Position numbers and translations under genes: made by a program. The notes under the pieces are model-generated. The model did not search any database. It was given only the letters and a program-made list of their open reading frames with translations, and was not told the origin of the DNA. A stretch of 64,000 nt of DNA from Clostridiales bacterium UBA6114 (lineage in GTDB: Bacteria > Bacillota > Clostridia > Oscillospirales > Butyricicoccaceae): the NCBI GenBank assembly GCA_002423435.1, contig DIWE01000025.1, positions 79,192 to 143,191 of the forward strand, given 5' to 3'. This document shows positions 1-9,622 of this stretch, piece after piece (the first letter of the stretch is position 1; each line of letters opens with the position of its first letter).

Positions 1-264
1 GTTGCGATCGCGCGGGCGATCGTCAAAAATCCGAGGCTCCTTTTGTGCGACGAGCCGACGGGAGCCCTCGACTATAAGACCGGCAAGTCGATATTGAAGC
101 TTTTACATAAAATCAACAGGGAAATGAAAAAAACGGCGATGATCATCACCCATAACGCCGCGATCGCCGCCATGGCCGATAAGGTGATCCGGGTCAAGAG
201 CGGAGAGGTCGAATCGTTGGAATTAAACGAAAGCCCTCTTCCGCCCGAAAGGATTGAGTGGTAA
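1..264 (+). CDS. ABC transporter ATP-binding protein, C-terminal fragment
   Basis: This is the last 87 codons of an ABC ATPase whose 5' part lies before the window. The visible part contains the end of the ABC signature helix (VAIARAIVKNP), a Walker B segment (LLLCDEPTGALD) and the H-loop histidine (IITHN), in the order typical of the MacB/LolD class. Its stop overlaps the ATG of the following permease (TAATG), so the two are translationally coupled. It would energise the FtsX-type permease encoded next. The substrate cannot be read from the sequence. Confidence 0.93.
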   Translation, partial: VAIARAIVKNPRLLLCDEPTGALDYKTGKSILKLLHKINREMKKTAMIITHNAAIAAMADKVIRVKSGEVESLELNESPLPPERIEW

Positions 265-2624
265 TGGACATCCTGAACAGAAAGCTTCTCAGGGATTTGT
301 GGCAGTCGAAGGGCCAGTTTCTGTCGGTCCTCGTGATCGTGATCATCGGCGTGATGTTTTATACCGGCATCAACTCCGCTTTTAACAACCTAAACGGCGC
401 GAGTGAAAAGTATTACAGGGAATACAGGCTTTCGGACATCTGGGCAAGCTTTTACAGGGCGCCCGAAAACGTCGAGGATAAAATCAAATCGCTCCCCTTT
501 GTCAAGATGGCGACGGGCAGGGTCGTGCAGGATTTAAAGCTGGACATGGGCGACGAAAACGTGGCCGTCAGGCTGATCACGCTGCCGGATGAAAAAAAGG
601 ACGTCTTAAACGACGTCATGATTACCTCCGGAAGATATTTTACAAACGCCGAAAGCAACCAGTGCCTTGTGGAGGAGGGCTTCTATAACGCGCACGGCCT
701 TCAGCCGGGCGACTTTATCTACCCCGTTGTCGGCGGCAAGGAGGTAAAGCTGAAGGTGATCGGCGCGGCAAAAAGCCCCGAATACGTATACCCCTTAAGG
801 GAGGGCGAGCTCGTGCCGGACAATAAAAAGTTCGGCATCGTATATGTAAAGAAATCGTTCGGGCAGGCGATTTCAGGCTTTAACGGCTCCATAAACGATC
901 TCTCGATCCTTGTGGAGGAGGGGAGGGACCTGGAACAGGCCAAGGACGACATAAAAAAGTACTTAAGGGAATTTGGAGTCAGTGCGGTCGTGGACAGGGA
1001 GGGCCAAATCAGCGCCAAGATGCTGAGCGAGGAAATGAAGGGGCTAAAAGCCGCCGGTGGGTCCTTCCCGATCGTGTTTTTCATCATGGCGGCCGTCATC
1101 ATTTACATAACAATGGGCAGGATGGTGGAAAACCAGAGGACGCAGATCGGCGTCCTCAAGGCGTTCGGGTTTACTAATTTCCAGGTTTTGCTCCACTATC
1201 TGTCCTATTCGGTTTTCATCGGCGCCGCCGGCAGCGCGGTCGGCGCCGTCTTCGGGATGTTTCTCGGCAAGGCTTTTACCGACCTCGAGAATACCTATTT
1301 CAACCTCCCGGCGGCGGACATGAAAATGTACCCGGAGCTCGTGATCCCAGCGTCGGCGCTGACCCTCCTTTTCTGTCTGCTCTCGGGATACAACGCCTGC
1401 AAAAAGGGCTTCCGGATCACGCCGAGCGAGGCGATGCGCCCCAAAGCGCCGCTCACGGGAAGAAGGACCGTGATCGAGAAGCTCGCGCTTTTCTGGGATC
1501 ACATCACCTACTTCTGGAAGATGATCCTTCGCAATGTGTTCCGGTATAAGCGGCGGGCCGCGCTTACCTCGACGGGGGTGATTTTTGCCACCGCCTTGAC
1601 CTTTATCGCCTTCGGGGAGATGGATTCGATCAATTATCTGATCGACCAGCAGTACGGGAATATCCAGAACTATGATATCAAGGTGAGCTTCTCCGGGTTT
1701 TTGAACATGGAGGAGCTAAACGACCTAAAAAGCATCCCCCATGTCGCACAGTTCGAACCGGTGGTTGAAACCGGCGTGGAGGTGTCGAGCGGCTGGAGGA
1801 AAAAAGATGTGGCGTTTACCGCGTTAATCGACGACCCGCAGATCTACAAGGTGACGGACAAGGACGGAAATCCCTTAAAGCCTCCGAGAAGCGGCATACT
1901 GATCCCCGACAAGCTGGCACAAACCCTCGGCGTAAAGCCGGGCGACACGATTTATGTGAAATCCGTCCTTCCCGGCATGGATAAAAAAGAAATGCGGGTA
2001 AAGGGGGTTGTCGCGCAGTATATCGGCAGCAGCGTTTACGGGAGCATGGACAGTCTAAACCGTCTTCTGGGCGAGGGGATCATCGCGAATACCGCGGTGA
2101 TCAAGCTTGACAGCGCCGTTTATGAGAAAGAGGTCTTCGACCGCTTAAAGGAAATGCCCGCCGTTTTGTCGGTGCAGTCGAAATCCGATTCCCTCAACAA
2201 CTTAAACAAAAGCATGAGTTCCATGACGTCCTTTATCGGGGTTATGATTTTGCTCGCGGCGGTGCTTTCCGTGGCGGTGATATACAATATCGCCACCATC
2301 AATATCTTTGAGCGTCAGCGGGAGCTTGCCACCTTAAAGGTGCTCGGCTTTAAGGACAGCGAGGTCAGGAGCCTGATTTTCAACGAAAACTATCTGATCA
2401 CGTTCTTTGGCATCCTGGTCGGACTGCCCTTTGGGAGGTGGCTCGGAAGCGCCATGTTCTCCATGTACGAGACCGACGCATACAATTTTGTCTTCGTTAC
2501 CGGGGCCGGGTCATACATTATAGCGGCGGTTCTTACGATCGGGTTTACGATATTCGCAAATTTGATTCTGATGAAAAAAATCAGGACCATCAGCATGGTC
2601 GAAGTGCTCAAAAGCAATGAATAA
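264..2624 (+). CDS. FtsX-family ABC transporter permease with two FtsX domains
   Basis: The 786-residue membrane protein has one N-terminal transmembrane helix near residues 16-38, a large extracytoplasmic domain, three helices near 275-385, then a second copy of the same plan: a helix near 445-470, an extracellular domain and three C-terminal helices near 670-775. This double FtsX arrangement is known in Firmicute export and peptide-sensing systems. I chose the ATG that overlaps the ATPase stop; an upstream GTG at 258 would overlap it more. It is followed 12 bases later by an HlyD-like adaptor, which suggests an export complex of ATPase, permease and adaptor. The substrate is unknown. Confidence 0.9.
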   Translation: MDILNRKLLRDLWQSKGQFLSVLVIVIIGVMFYTGINSAFNNLNGASEKYYREYRLSDIWASFYRAPENVEDKIKSLPFVKMATGRVVQDLKLDMGDENVAVRLITLPDEKKDVLNDVMITSGRYFTNAESNQCLVEEGFYNAHGLQPGDFIYPVVGGKEVKLKVIGAAKSPEYVYPLREGELVPDNKKFGIVYVKKSFGQAISGFNGSINDLSILVEEGRDLEQAKDDIKKYLREFGVSAVVDREGQISAKMLSEEMKGLKAAGGSFPIVFFIMAAVIIYITMGRMVENQRTQIGVLKAFGFTNFQVLLHYLSYSVFIGAAGSAVGAVFGMFLGKAFTDLENTYFNLPAADMKMYPELVIPASALTLLFCLLSGYNACKKGFRITPSEAMRPKAPLTGRRTVIEKLALFWDHITYFWKMILRNVFRYKRRAALTSTGVIFATALTFIAFGEMDSINYLIDQQYGNIQNYDIKVSFSGFLNMEELNDLKSIPHVAQFEPVVETGVEVSSGWRKKDVAFTALIDDPQIYKVTDKDGNPLKPPRSGILIPDKLAQTLGVKPGDTIYVKSVLPGMDKKEMRVKGVVAQYIGSSVYGSMDSLNRLLGEGIIANTAVIKLDSAVYEKEVFDRLKEMPAVLSVQSKSDSLNNLNKSMSSMTSFIGVMILLAAVLSVAVIYNIATINIFERQRELATLKVLGFKDSEVRSLIFNENYLITFFGILVGLPFGRWLGSAMFSMYETDAYNFVFVTGAGSYIIAAVLTIGFTIFANLILMKKIRTISMVEVLKSNE

Positions 2625-2636
2625 GGGGGCTAAGGT

Positions 2637-3884
2637 ATGAAAATCAAGAAGAAACTCAAATGGGTCGCCGCCGGTGCGGTGGTCGTCATAGCCGCGGGCC
2701 TGTTGTATCAGATGAACAACAAAGGGATAGACGCCGAGGTGTTGGCGCTTGAAAAAGGGGAAATGAAGCAATACATCGAGGACACAGCCCGGGCAGTCAG
2801 CGTCAATGAACAGACGGTTTATCTGGAGGGGACGGGGAAGATCCTTGCCGTAAACGCGGACGTCGGCGATACGGTAAAACAGGGTGATCTGCTCTTAAAG
2901 CTGGATAAAGCCGAGCTTGAGCTTAAGCTACGGGATGCCGAGGCGAAAATCCAGGCGGCAAAGGCTCAGCTCAAGGGCACGGAGCTTTATAACTATGCAA
3001 CCGAGATCGAACAGGCCGAAGCGGAGGTCGACCAGGCCGAAAATGTGTATGAGTCCGCGAAAAGAAATTTTGAGAACGCAAAAAGCCTGTATGAGGCCGA
3101 GGCGCTGAGCAAGAAAGAATTTGAGGATGCCCAGGACGCGTACGATTCGGCCCTGGCCGTGCTGAATTTTAAGAAGCTGCAGCTCAAGGATGTCCAGCAG
3201 GGCGCTCCCGGGTATGTAAGAGAGGGCTACAGCGCGCAGCTTGAGCAGGCCGTCATCTACAGGGATACCATCCTCCGCAGCATTGAAAAGCAGGAGCTGA
3301 GAGCCCCGGCCGACGGGGTGATCCTGGAAAGGCTGGTCGATGAAAACTCGCCGGCGCTGCCGTCGACGCCCGCGTTCAAGATCGGAAACGTCGGCAGTCT
3401 TGAGCTTGTGGCCGATGTTCTGGCGGACGACGCGGGCAAGGTCAAAATCGGCGACGACGTCGAAATCTCTGGAAAGGCGATCGGCGACACGGTCTTAAAG
3501 GGCAAGGTGAAAAAGATCGCGCCCGAGGCCAAGATCGTCACCTCGTCTCTCGGCATCAATCAGAAAAGGGTGCCGGTAACGATCGAGATCGGGGATCAGA
3601 CCGGCGCGATCAAGCCGGGCTACGACCTCGACGTAAAGATCATCACGGCCGTGAAAACGGACGTCGTCAGGGTCCCCGACAGCTCGGTCTTTGACTTAAA
3701 CGGCTTAAGCAGCGTTTTCATCGTCAAAGACGGCAGGGCCGTTTTGCAAACGGTGAAAAAGGGGATCGAAAGCGAGGATTACATCGAAATCACGGAAGGC
3801 CTGAACGAAGGAGACATAATCCTGAAAAAGCCCGACAACAATATCAAAGAAGGCGCAAAAATCAATCTCCCGGGGGCAGCATGA
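2637..3884 (+). CDS. HlyD/MacA-like efflux adaptor (membrane fusion) protein
   Basis: The 415-residue protein has an N-terminal membrane anchor (about residues 9-25), a biotinyl-lipoyl-like half motif (GDTVKQGDLLLKLDKAEL), a long charged coiled coil at about 85-190, the second lipoyl half (ELRAPADGVI) and a beta-barrel C-terminal region. This is the standard order for MacA/HlyD-type adaptors. A ribosome binding site (AAGGGGGC) lies just before the ATG. In a Gram-positive cell it would sit on the outer face of the membrane, with the FtsX permease as partner. Confidence 0.9.
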   Translation: MKIKKKLKWVAAGAVVVIAAGLLYQMNNKGIDAEVLALEKGEMKQYIEDTARAVSVNEQTVYLEGTGKILAVNADVGDTVKQGDLLLKLDKAELELKLRDAEAKIQAAKAQLKGTELYNYATEIEQAEAEVDQAENVYESAKRNFENAKSLYEAEALSKKEFEDAQDAYDSALAVLNFKKLQLKDVQQGAPGYVREGYSAQLEQAVIYRDTILRSIEKQELRAPADGVILERLVDENSPALPSTPAFKIGNVGSLELVADVLADDAGKVKIGDDVEISGKAIGDTVLKGKVKKIAPEAKIVTSSLGINQKRVPVTIEIGDQTGAIKPGYDLDVKIITAVKTDVVRVPDSSVFDLNGLSSVFIVKDGRAVLQTVKKGIESEDYIEITEGLNEGDIILKKPDNNIKEGAKINLPGAA

Positions 3885-3933
3885 GCGGCGATAAAAGCTC
3901 CGCAAAAAATGACCTTTTCAAGGAGGCGGCGCT

Positions 3934-4524
3934 GTGCCCAAGGATACGTTTTATCGTTTGAGCGAGGAGAAGAAACGGAGAATATTTGACGCCGCCGTGC
4001 GGGAATTCTCCACCCGGCGCTTCAGCGAAGCGTCCTTAAACCAGATCGTAAAGGCGGCCAAGATCCCGTGGGGAAGCTTTTATCAGTATTTTCATGATAA
4101 AGAGGACATCTTCCGCTATATGTATGATGAGATCCTCAGGGAAAAACGGGAAGTCGTGGGCAAAAAAATGGATCTGGACATGGACGAGGATCTTCTGGAC
4201 CTGTGTGTGAAGGCAAACGCGGCCTCCTACGAATGGGCGAGGCAAAACCCGCGGTACAGCAGGATCAGCATGCTGATGGAGATCGACGACAGCGAATTTA
4301 TCTTAAAGCTCCGAGACACATCGTTCCAAAGCCTGAGAAAAATGGTCGAGCGCGATCAGGAGCGCGGCCGTATAAAGCCGGAAATCGACCCCGAGCTGGT
4401 TGTGGATATGATGTATATGCTCCTCTGGAAGCAGTTTTACCTTGTCGGTACAGACGAAAACCTGTTTATGAAAAAGATAAACGACGGCATCAGAATTATC
4501 CGGGAAGGTATTGCGAGGGGCTGA
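3934..4524 (+). CDS. TetR/AcrR-family transcriptional regulator
   Basis: This 196-residue regulator has an N-terminal helix-turn-helix at about residues 20-52 (SLNQIVKAAKIPWGSFYQYF followed by DKEDIF), the hallmark TetR DNA-binding segment. The C-terminal ligand domain is not diagnostic. The GTG start at 3934 is preceded by AAGGAGG with good spacing. It lies 49 bases after the adaptor gene and probably closes the export operon, regulating it in response to an exported compound (inference). Confidence 0.88.
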   Translation: MPKDTFYRLSEEKKRRIFDAAVREFSTRRFSEASLNQIVKAAKIPWGSFYQYFHDKEDIFRYMYDEILREKREVVGKKMDLDMDEDLLDLCVKANAASYEWARQNPRYSRISMLMEIDDSEFILKLRDTSFQSLRKMVERDQERGRIKPEIDPELVVDMMYMLLWKQFYLVGTDENLFMKKINDGIRIIREGIARG

Positions 4525-4556
4525 CAGCCGCCTTCCCGGACGTTAAGACCCGCGCC

Positions 4557-4844
4557 TTAAACATCGGTCGTCGAATCGGTCCCCTCCGCGATGTCGATCA
4601 TTTCCGAGGTCGAGAGCATGATGCCGTTTTCAAGCTCGACAATACTGTCGTCCGAGCTCTCGTAAAGCCCTTGCTCCAGAGTGTTTTTTGCCACGGGCTT
4701 TTCCACGGCAAACTCGCCGTTTTTGTCGACAATAGGGCAGCCGGTAAAAGGCGACATGGTCCCTTTTTTCAGATGATATTTTTCAATGATTTCCGGATCG
4801 ATCGGGACATTTCCGTTTTGTGTCCGCAGATACAGCTCTTCCAT
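4557..4844 (-). CDS. Small hypothetical protein
   Basis: This 95-residue acidic protein is not recognised. It starts MEELYLRTQNG and contains a TGCPIVDKNGEF segment and an acidic C-terminus; there is no signal peptide or membrane helix. The ATG at 4844 is preceded by GGGGG five bases upstream, which I prefer to a GTG 15 bases further out. It is convergent with the TetR gene and divergent from RNase Z. Codon usage resembles its neighbours, which supports a real gene, but no function can be assigned. Confidence 0.6.
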   Translation of the reverse strand: MEELYLRTQNGNVPIDPEIIEKYHLKKGTMSPFTGCPIVDKNGEFAVEKPVAKNTLEQGLYESSDDSIVELENGIMLSTSEMIDIAEGTDSTTDV

Positions 4845-4946
4845 AAAAACCCCCGACACAGCTCAAATTTCTTTTCTGATTACTATATGTGTTATTCGAA
4901 AATTCATACGGATATAATTATTCCAGAAAATGAAGGAAATCATAAA

Positions 4947-4990
4947 AATGTCCGCCGAACAATTCAAAACGAATTTGTTGGGCGGACATT
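4947..4990. repeat. 16-bp inverted repeat (stem-loop) upstream of RNase Z
   Basis: AATGTCCGCCGAACAA and TTGTTGGGCGGACATT are inverted repeats with a single mismatch around a 12-base loop. They lie between two divergent genes and 25 bases before the RNase Z start. A TATAAT at 4913-4918 lies upstream, so the hairpin would fall in the 5' leader of the RNase Z transcript. There is no U-run on either side, so it is not an ordinary terminator. Confidence 0.7.
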
Positions 4991-5014
4991 AATAAAAAAG
5001 CTGAGGAATGATTT

Positions 5015-5923
5015 ATGGTCGATGTCTGTTTGCTGGGCTGCGGGGGCATGATGCCGCTGCCCGACCGAAGGCTGACTGCCCTGCTTTTCAGGTGCGGCGG
5101 CAAAATGCTTTTGATCGATTGCGGCGAGGGGACCCAAGTCTCCGTCAAAATGACCGGATGGGGCTTTAAGGCGATCGAGGCTATCCTGTTAACCCATTAC
5201 CACGCGGATCACATCGCCGGCTTGCCCGGGCTTTTGTCGACAATCGGCAACAGCGGAAGAGAAGAGCCGCTGACCTTGTTCGGCCCGCCGGGCTTGAGGC
5301 AGGTCGTGGCGGGGCTGACCGTTATCGTGCCGGCACTGCCGTTTGATATCCTTTTGGCCGAATTGCCGCCGGACTGCCTGTCGGTGGGGCACGTCGGGGA
5401 TATTCATGTAAGCTGCATGCCCGTCGAGCATACGACGCCCTGCTTTGCCTATTGCCTGGAGCTAAAGCGCGCGGGCAGGTTCGACGTCGAAAAAGCGCAA
5501 AGCCTGGCCGTGCCGAAGGCTTTCTGGAAGCGCCTGCAAAACGGGGAGACCGTTGAATATAAAGGCGGCCGGTACACGCCGGACATGGTCCTCGGCAAAG
5601 AGCGAAAGGGGATTAAAGTCGCTTACTGCACCGATACAAGGCCGACGGAGGGGCTCGTCAATTTTTGCCGGGACGCCGACCTTTTTATCTGCGAGGGGAT
5701 GTACGGCGAGGATGAGAAGCTGCCCGACGCCGCCCTAAAAAAGCATATGACTTTCTCCGAGGCGGCGGGCCTTGCGAAAAAAAGCGGTTCAAAGGAGCTG
5801 TGGCTCACGCATTTCAGCCCGTCGGTAAAAGACCCGGAGCTTTATCTCGAAAACGCCGCCAAAATCTTTGAAAACTCCGTCGCGGGCAGGGACCTGATGA
5901 TGAAAACGCTTCATTTTGAATAA
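5015..5923 (+). CDS. rnz: Ribonuclease Z (MBL-fold)
   Basis: The 302-residue protein has the RNase Z/ElaC zinc motif HYHADH at residues 61-66, an N-terminal LGCGGMMP strand, a CGEGTQ motif near 36-41 and a late THFSP motif that supplies a zinc ligand. Its length matches bacterial RNase Z (about 305-310). The enzyme trims 3' trailers from tRNA precursors in the cytoplasm. A GAGGAATG site precedes the ATG. A few arylsulfatase-like MBL proteins are close relatives, but the motif set and length favour RNase Z. Confidence 0.88.
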   Translation: MVDVCLLGCGGMMPLPDRRLTALLFRCGGKMLLIDCGEGTQVSVKMTGWGFKAIEAILLTHYHADHIAGLPGLLSTIGNSGREEPLTLFGPPGLRQVVAGLTVIVPALPFDILLAELPPDCLSVGHVGDIHVSCMPVEHTTPCFAYCLELKRAGRFDVEKAQSLAVPKAFWKRLQNGETVEYKGGRYTPDMVLGKERKGIKVAYCTDTRPTEGLVNFCRDADLFICEGMYGEDEKLPDAALKKHMTFSEAAGLAKKSGSKELWLTHFSPSVKDPELYLENAAKIFENSVAGRDLMMKTLHFE

Positions 5924-6000
5924 CAGACGCCTCAAACGCCGACGATCCTTGCCGCAGCTTTGAGCGTTTACGGGAGCTGTTCGCTTTGGGGGCTAGACAA

Positions 6001-8838
6001 TCAATCCGCGTCGTCCGAACGGACCAGCTTACCGCCCGTGTAGCGGTACAAAGACCCCTTCGCCGGAGGCTCGGTCACGCCGCCCTTGTCGTCATATATG
6101 AAATGGTACGTATAAATCAGGTTGTCGTCCGGATTGTAGCTTGCAATATCGCAGCCGAGCGCCTCTGAAAGCGGCAGAAGGCCGACGGTTTCGGCCCCGG
6201 TATGCCACTCGTAAAGGACGTCCTGTATAAACACGGAGCTCCCGGCGTTTGAAACGGTCTCGACGGACCCGTCGCCGTCCAAATCATACTGCCCCCCGAT
6301 TCCGGGCATGTCGTAAAGCAAATAGGGGATGTCGTCCCGGATGGTAAAATACGAGGTTTCGGCGGCCGCGGCGCCCAGGATTCTTAATTGCCGGTAGACC
6401 GGCGTCTCTGAATCGATGTCCGTTTCGGTAAAACCGCAGGATTTCAGCATATCCTCGCGTTCGCCGTCCGAGCCGTAGCCGACATAGCCGAGATCGTATT
6501 TCACCCCGCCGATGGACAGGTAGGAATAAAACTCAATCCCCGTCTCGCTTTTTTCGTCCGAGCGGTAAAACCCCTGGGTGATTCCGTCGATCTTTCCTTC
6601 GCAGATGATCTGATGTTCCTCCAATGAAAGCACCGGCAGCTTTTGATCAAAAAGCTTTTGTTCGGTAAACTCCGCCCCTGCCCCGTCGCGCAGGTCAAAC
6701 GATCCGGGATGGAACAGGATTTTTGTAATGATGAAAAGCGCCGACCCGTAAGGCCGGGTAACCGTGATGTCATACGAGCCCAGGCTGGGCACAATAAGCT
6801 GATAGGTAAGCTCCGTCGCGTCCGACGGATTGTCAAGCGACGGGTCGTCCGGGCTCAAGAGCTTTACCTTAAGCCCGTCTTCCGTCTTGGCCGTATTCCC
6901 TGATTCCACCCAATCGGTATTGAAGTAATCGGGAGAGACCGCTTTCGGGATCAGGTTTGAAGCCACAACCCGCATCAGGAAAAAGGGGTCGCGTCTCCAC
7001 GGCTGGTGCCCGCCCGCGTTATACCAGTCCTCGTAAGAGATTAATTGGCTGGATACCAGATTGCCGGATTCATAATCCGGCAGTTCGGCGGGCGCCGGAC
7101 TGAGGCCAAGCCGATCTTGAATGGTATATATGGGGATGGCGCTCGGGGCGGCGGAGCCTGATTCCGGCAGGGCAGGGCGGAACACGATCTCCCGGATAAA
7201 CAGAATGGCCGTGCCGTCCGGCGACTCCAGGGTGACATCATAGGCGCCGAGGCCGGGCACGGTCATCTCCACCCGGCTCGTCTTGCCCGTCTCCTCAAGG
7301 AGACGGATGTCCACGCCGCTTTTCGTTTTCAGCTCCTTTGCCGTATGGATCTCGACATTTTCGTCCGATACGATGGATTCCACTCCGGCCAGATTGGAGC
7401 ACATCACGCTCACGACGTCGACCGCGCCGGAAAGCCACGGCTGATGCCCCTCGTCAAACTGCTTAAAGACATATTCGGGCATATACGAAATCCTGCCGCT
7501 TTGGTAATAGGGGATCTGCGAAAACGGGAGCTTGAGCTCCGAATCGGAGAGGGAATAGAAAACGACGGAATCGGCTTTCTCGGAATTTTCGTCCGTTTTG
7601 CCAGGTTCCCCGTTGATGTCAAAAAATTCCGTGCTTTGGGCCTGAAAGGCGCTGTCGACATATCGGTACCTCGTGTGCAGATCGGTTAAAGCGTTCGGCA
7701 GCACGGCGGCGATCGCCTCCGTCGTGACAAGCTCGGGAAAAGCGCGGCCCTCGATGCTTTGGATCTGCAGCTTCATGCCGACGAAGAAAGCTTGGCAAAA
7801 CTCCTTCCCATACAGCTTATAATCGGATAGCGCAAAGTCGGAAAGCCCGACTGTCGTCTCGCAGCCGTTCGCCGCGAGTGTTGCGGCCTTGTTGCTTTCA
7901 TCCACGGTTACGTCGAAGTAGGTCCCGTCCATGATCTCCGAGAGATCGATTTTTGAGAGGGTCCCGCCGTGAAGGCTGTACAGCTCATAATGGCTTCCCC
8001 CGAAGGGCATGCTCCTCAGATCGCTTGAAACAAGGAAAATGACAGAATCCTCGCTGAACAGGTATCCCGCCGCGATGGAGGTCCCGAACCCGTATTCGTA
8101 TCCTTCGAAAACCGGGACGGAGGCTTCCGATCCGCCGTCCATGCAGACAAGCGTCCATTTTCTCGAATCATACTCCGATGCGACGAGCTCGGCGGTTTCC
8201 ATTTCGCCGTCGCCGCCGAAATCGGCCTTTAAGGAGGATTTTACGCCGGCTTCCGGGCTGTCCGTCAGGTAAATATCGTCCGAATAGTAGATCTTGTTTC
8301 TCGTGACCGTATAGCCGGCGGACGTGTCGATTTCAACCGCGTTTTCGCCGTCGGATGCGATATAAAAATCCAGGGCCTCCGCGAGATCGGAAAGCTTAAG
8401 GTAGTTGTTATCGTCGATGTTGAACGCGGCACACCGCAATTCATGATAGCTGTTATTTAAGCAGATTTTCGACGCAGTGGGGAAAGCCGCTTTGCTCTTC
8501 AAATCGTCCGATAAGTTAAGCTCGCCGCCGACCGCCGTGTAAGCCGAGGCTGAAAGTATGGTGATATCGCCGCTTTCCCTGTCCCAGTTAACGTCAAACT
8601 GTTTTCTTGTGCCGTCGAGCGCCTTCGCCGCGTCGCGCAGCTTGAAATATCGGCCGCTACCGATCAAATAGGTTGTAAAAAAGACCGATTCGCCGTCAAT
8701 CGATACGGCGGTTTTTTCCGGGACAGCGGTTTTGCCCTGCGGCTTTTGCGCGGCGAGCGCCGGAGCGCCATACATAAAAAGCATGGAAGAAATCAAAAGC
8801 AAAATCACCAGTGTGTTTTTTATCCGTTTCACAGGCAC
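6001..8838 (-). CDS. Large secreted protein with copper-amine-oxidase-like N-terminal domain and duplicated module
   Basis: The 945-residue protein begins with a signal peptide (KRIKNTLVILLLISSMLFMY, cleavage near ALAA at residue 30). Residues about 45-175 resemble the 'stalk'/copper amine oxidase N-terminal domain found on Clostridial cell-surface proteins (GRYFKLRDAAKAL; YLKLSDLAEAL). A beta-rich middle part follows. A module is then duplicated: about residues 449-556 and 597-711 share GHQPW, SNL, a VP.LG.YD(V/I)T strand and a final F..I.F.P strand. The protein is the last gene of a sigma/anti-sigma operon, 13 bases after the anti-sigma gene. Its function is unknown; it may be a surface-sensing or effector part of that circuit. 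Confidence 0.8.
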   Translation of the reverse strand: MPVKRIKNTLVILLLISSMLFMYGAPALAAQKPQGKTAVPEKTAVSIDGESVFFTTYLIGSGRYFKLRDAAKALDGTRKQFDVNWDRESGDITILSASAYTAVGGELNLSDDLKSKAAFPTASKICLNNSYHELRCAAFNIDDNNYLKLSDLAEALDFYIASDGENAVEIDTSAGYTVTRNKIYYSDDIYLTDSPEAGVKSSLKADFGGDGEMETAELVASEYDSRKWTLVCMDGGSEASVPVFEGYEYGFGTSIAAGYLFSEDSVIFLVSSDLRSMPFGGSHYELYSLHGGTLSKIDLSEIMDGTYFDVTVDESNKAATLAANGCETTVGLSDFALSDYKLYGKEFCQAFFVGMKLQIQSIEGRAFPELVTTEAIAAVLPNALTDLHTRYRYVDSAFQAQSTEFFDINGEPGKTDENSEKADSVVFYSLSDSELKLPFSQIPYYQSGRISYMPEYVFKQFDEGHQPWLSGAVDVVSVMCSNLAGVESIVSDENVEIHTAKELKTKSGVDIRLLEETGKTSRVEMTVPGLGAYDVTLESPDGTAILFIREIVFRPALPESGSAAPSAIPIYTIQDRLGLSPAPAELPDYESGNLVSSQLISYEDWYNAGGHQPWRRDPFFLMRVVASNLIPKAVSPDYFNTDWVESGNTAKTEDGLKVKLLSPDDPSLDNPSDATELTYQLIVPSLGSYDITVTRPYGSALFIITKILFHPGSFDLRDGAGAEFTEQKLFDQKLPVLSLEEHQIICEGKIDGITQGFYRSDEKSETGIEFYSYLSIGGVKYDLGYVGYGSDGEREDMLKSCGFTETDIDSETPVYRQLRILGAAAAETSYFTIRDDIPYLLYDMPGIGGQYDLDGDGSVETVSNAGSSVFIQDVLYEWHTGAETVGLLPLSEALGCDIASYNPDDNLIYTYHFIYDDKGGVTEPPAKGSLYRYTGGKLVRSDDAD

Positions 8839-8851
8839 AACCCCTTTTTGT

Positions 8852-9622
8852 TTATTTAATAAGCTGGACGCCCTCGGCGATTTTCAGCACTTCCTCCTCG
8901 GAGCACTCCTGCGCAAGCACGGTGAACATGTGGTTATCCATATCCCAGACGACCGCGACCATGGGCTTTTTCACGATCAGCGTGCCGTCGCGCCCGTTGA
9001 TCTGAACGGTTTTCATAACGGCGTTTTCCGTGTCGATCGCCGTTTTTGAAGACGCGCCCGTGTCCATGTACATAATCGTGGAATTTTCGTTTTGCTCGCT
9101 TACGAAAAATATTCTTTTATACGTTTCGCCCGCATGGGTCTTTTCGATCCTGTACCCCTCGGGAATATAGGTCGGGGCATACGCGTCCGTCCACTCTGCG
9201 GATGTGCCGCCGCCCGGAGGATTGCCGTCGGCATCCTTGAGCTCGAATGAGGTGTACTCCGGCTGGATATCGAGCCACAGGTTTAATACCTTCACGCGCA
9301 GCGCATCCACGGTAAAAAGCAAGGTGGTGAACACGACGGCGATTGCAGCCGTCGCGACGGCGGTCCGTCTTAAAACGACGGAGGCGCGGCGGTTTCTTTT
9401 GTAAACCCTGAGCCTTTTCATCCGGGCGTCCAGCTGCTTTCTGAAATTTTCAGCCGCCTGCGCCGAGGGCGAAAGCTCCGTGTCCTCCTTCAGCCGTTCG
9501 TTTTCTTCGAGCAGGGATCTTCCCTCTTCCTCCGAAGCGTCAAATATGGCAAGCTTAAACAGGCTTTCCTCATAAGCTTCGTACAGTCTTTCGCGGATTT
9601 GCCCCGGGTTATATTCCGGCAT
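8852..9622 (-). CDS. Membrane anti-sigma-like protein (DUF4367-type extracellular domain)
   Basis: The 256-residue protein has a charged cytoplasmic N-terminus (about 1-85), one transmembrane helix near 86-106 and an extracellular domain containing YIPEGYRIEK and a C-terminal EEVLKIAEGVQ. This pattern is typical of DUF4367 proteins encoded beside sigma factors. Its ATG, with AAGGAGATG upstream, overlaps the end of the sigma gene by 14 bases, so synthesis is coupled. It probably holds the sigma factor inactive until an outside signal arrives (inference from family and gene order). Confidence 0.8.
   Translation of the reverse strand: MPEYNPGQIRERLYEAYEESLFKLAIFDASEEEGRSLLEENERLKEDTELSPSAQAAENFRKQLDARMKRLRVYKRNRRASVVLRRTAVATAAIAVVFTTLLFTVDALRVKVLNLWLDIQPEYTSFELKDADGNPPGGGTSAEWTDAYAPTYIPEGYRIEKTHAGETYKRIFFVSEQNENSTIMYMDTGASSKTAIDTENAVMKTVQINGRDGTLIVKKPMVAVVWDMDNHMFTVLAQECSEEEVLKIAEGVQLIK

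Noticed and set aside
4203..5051. A 282-codon frame spanning the TetR end, the small gene and the RNase Z start
   Set aside because: It crosses three better-supported features, including a hairpin and a promoter region.
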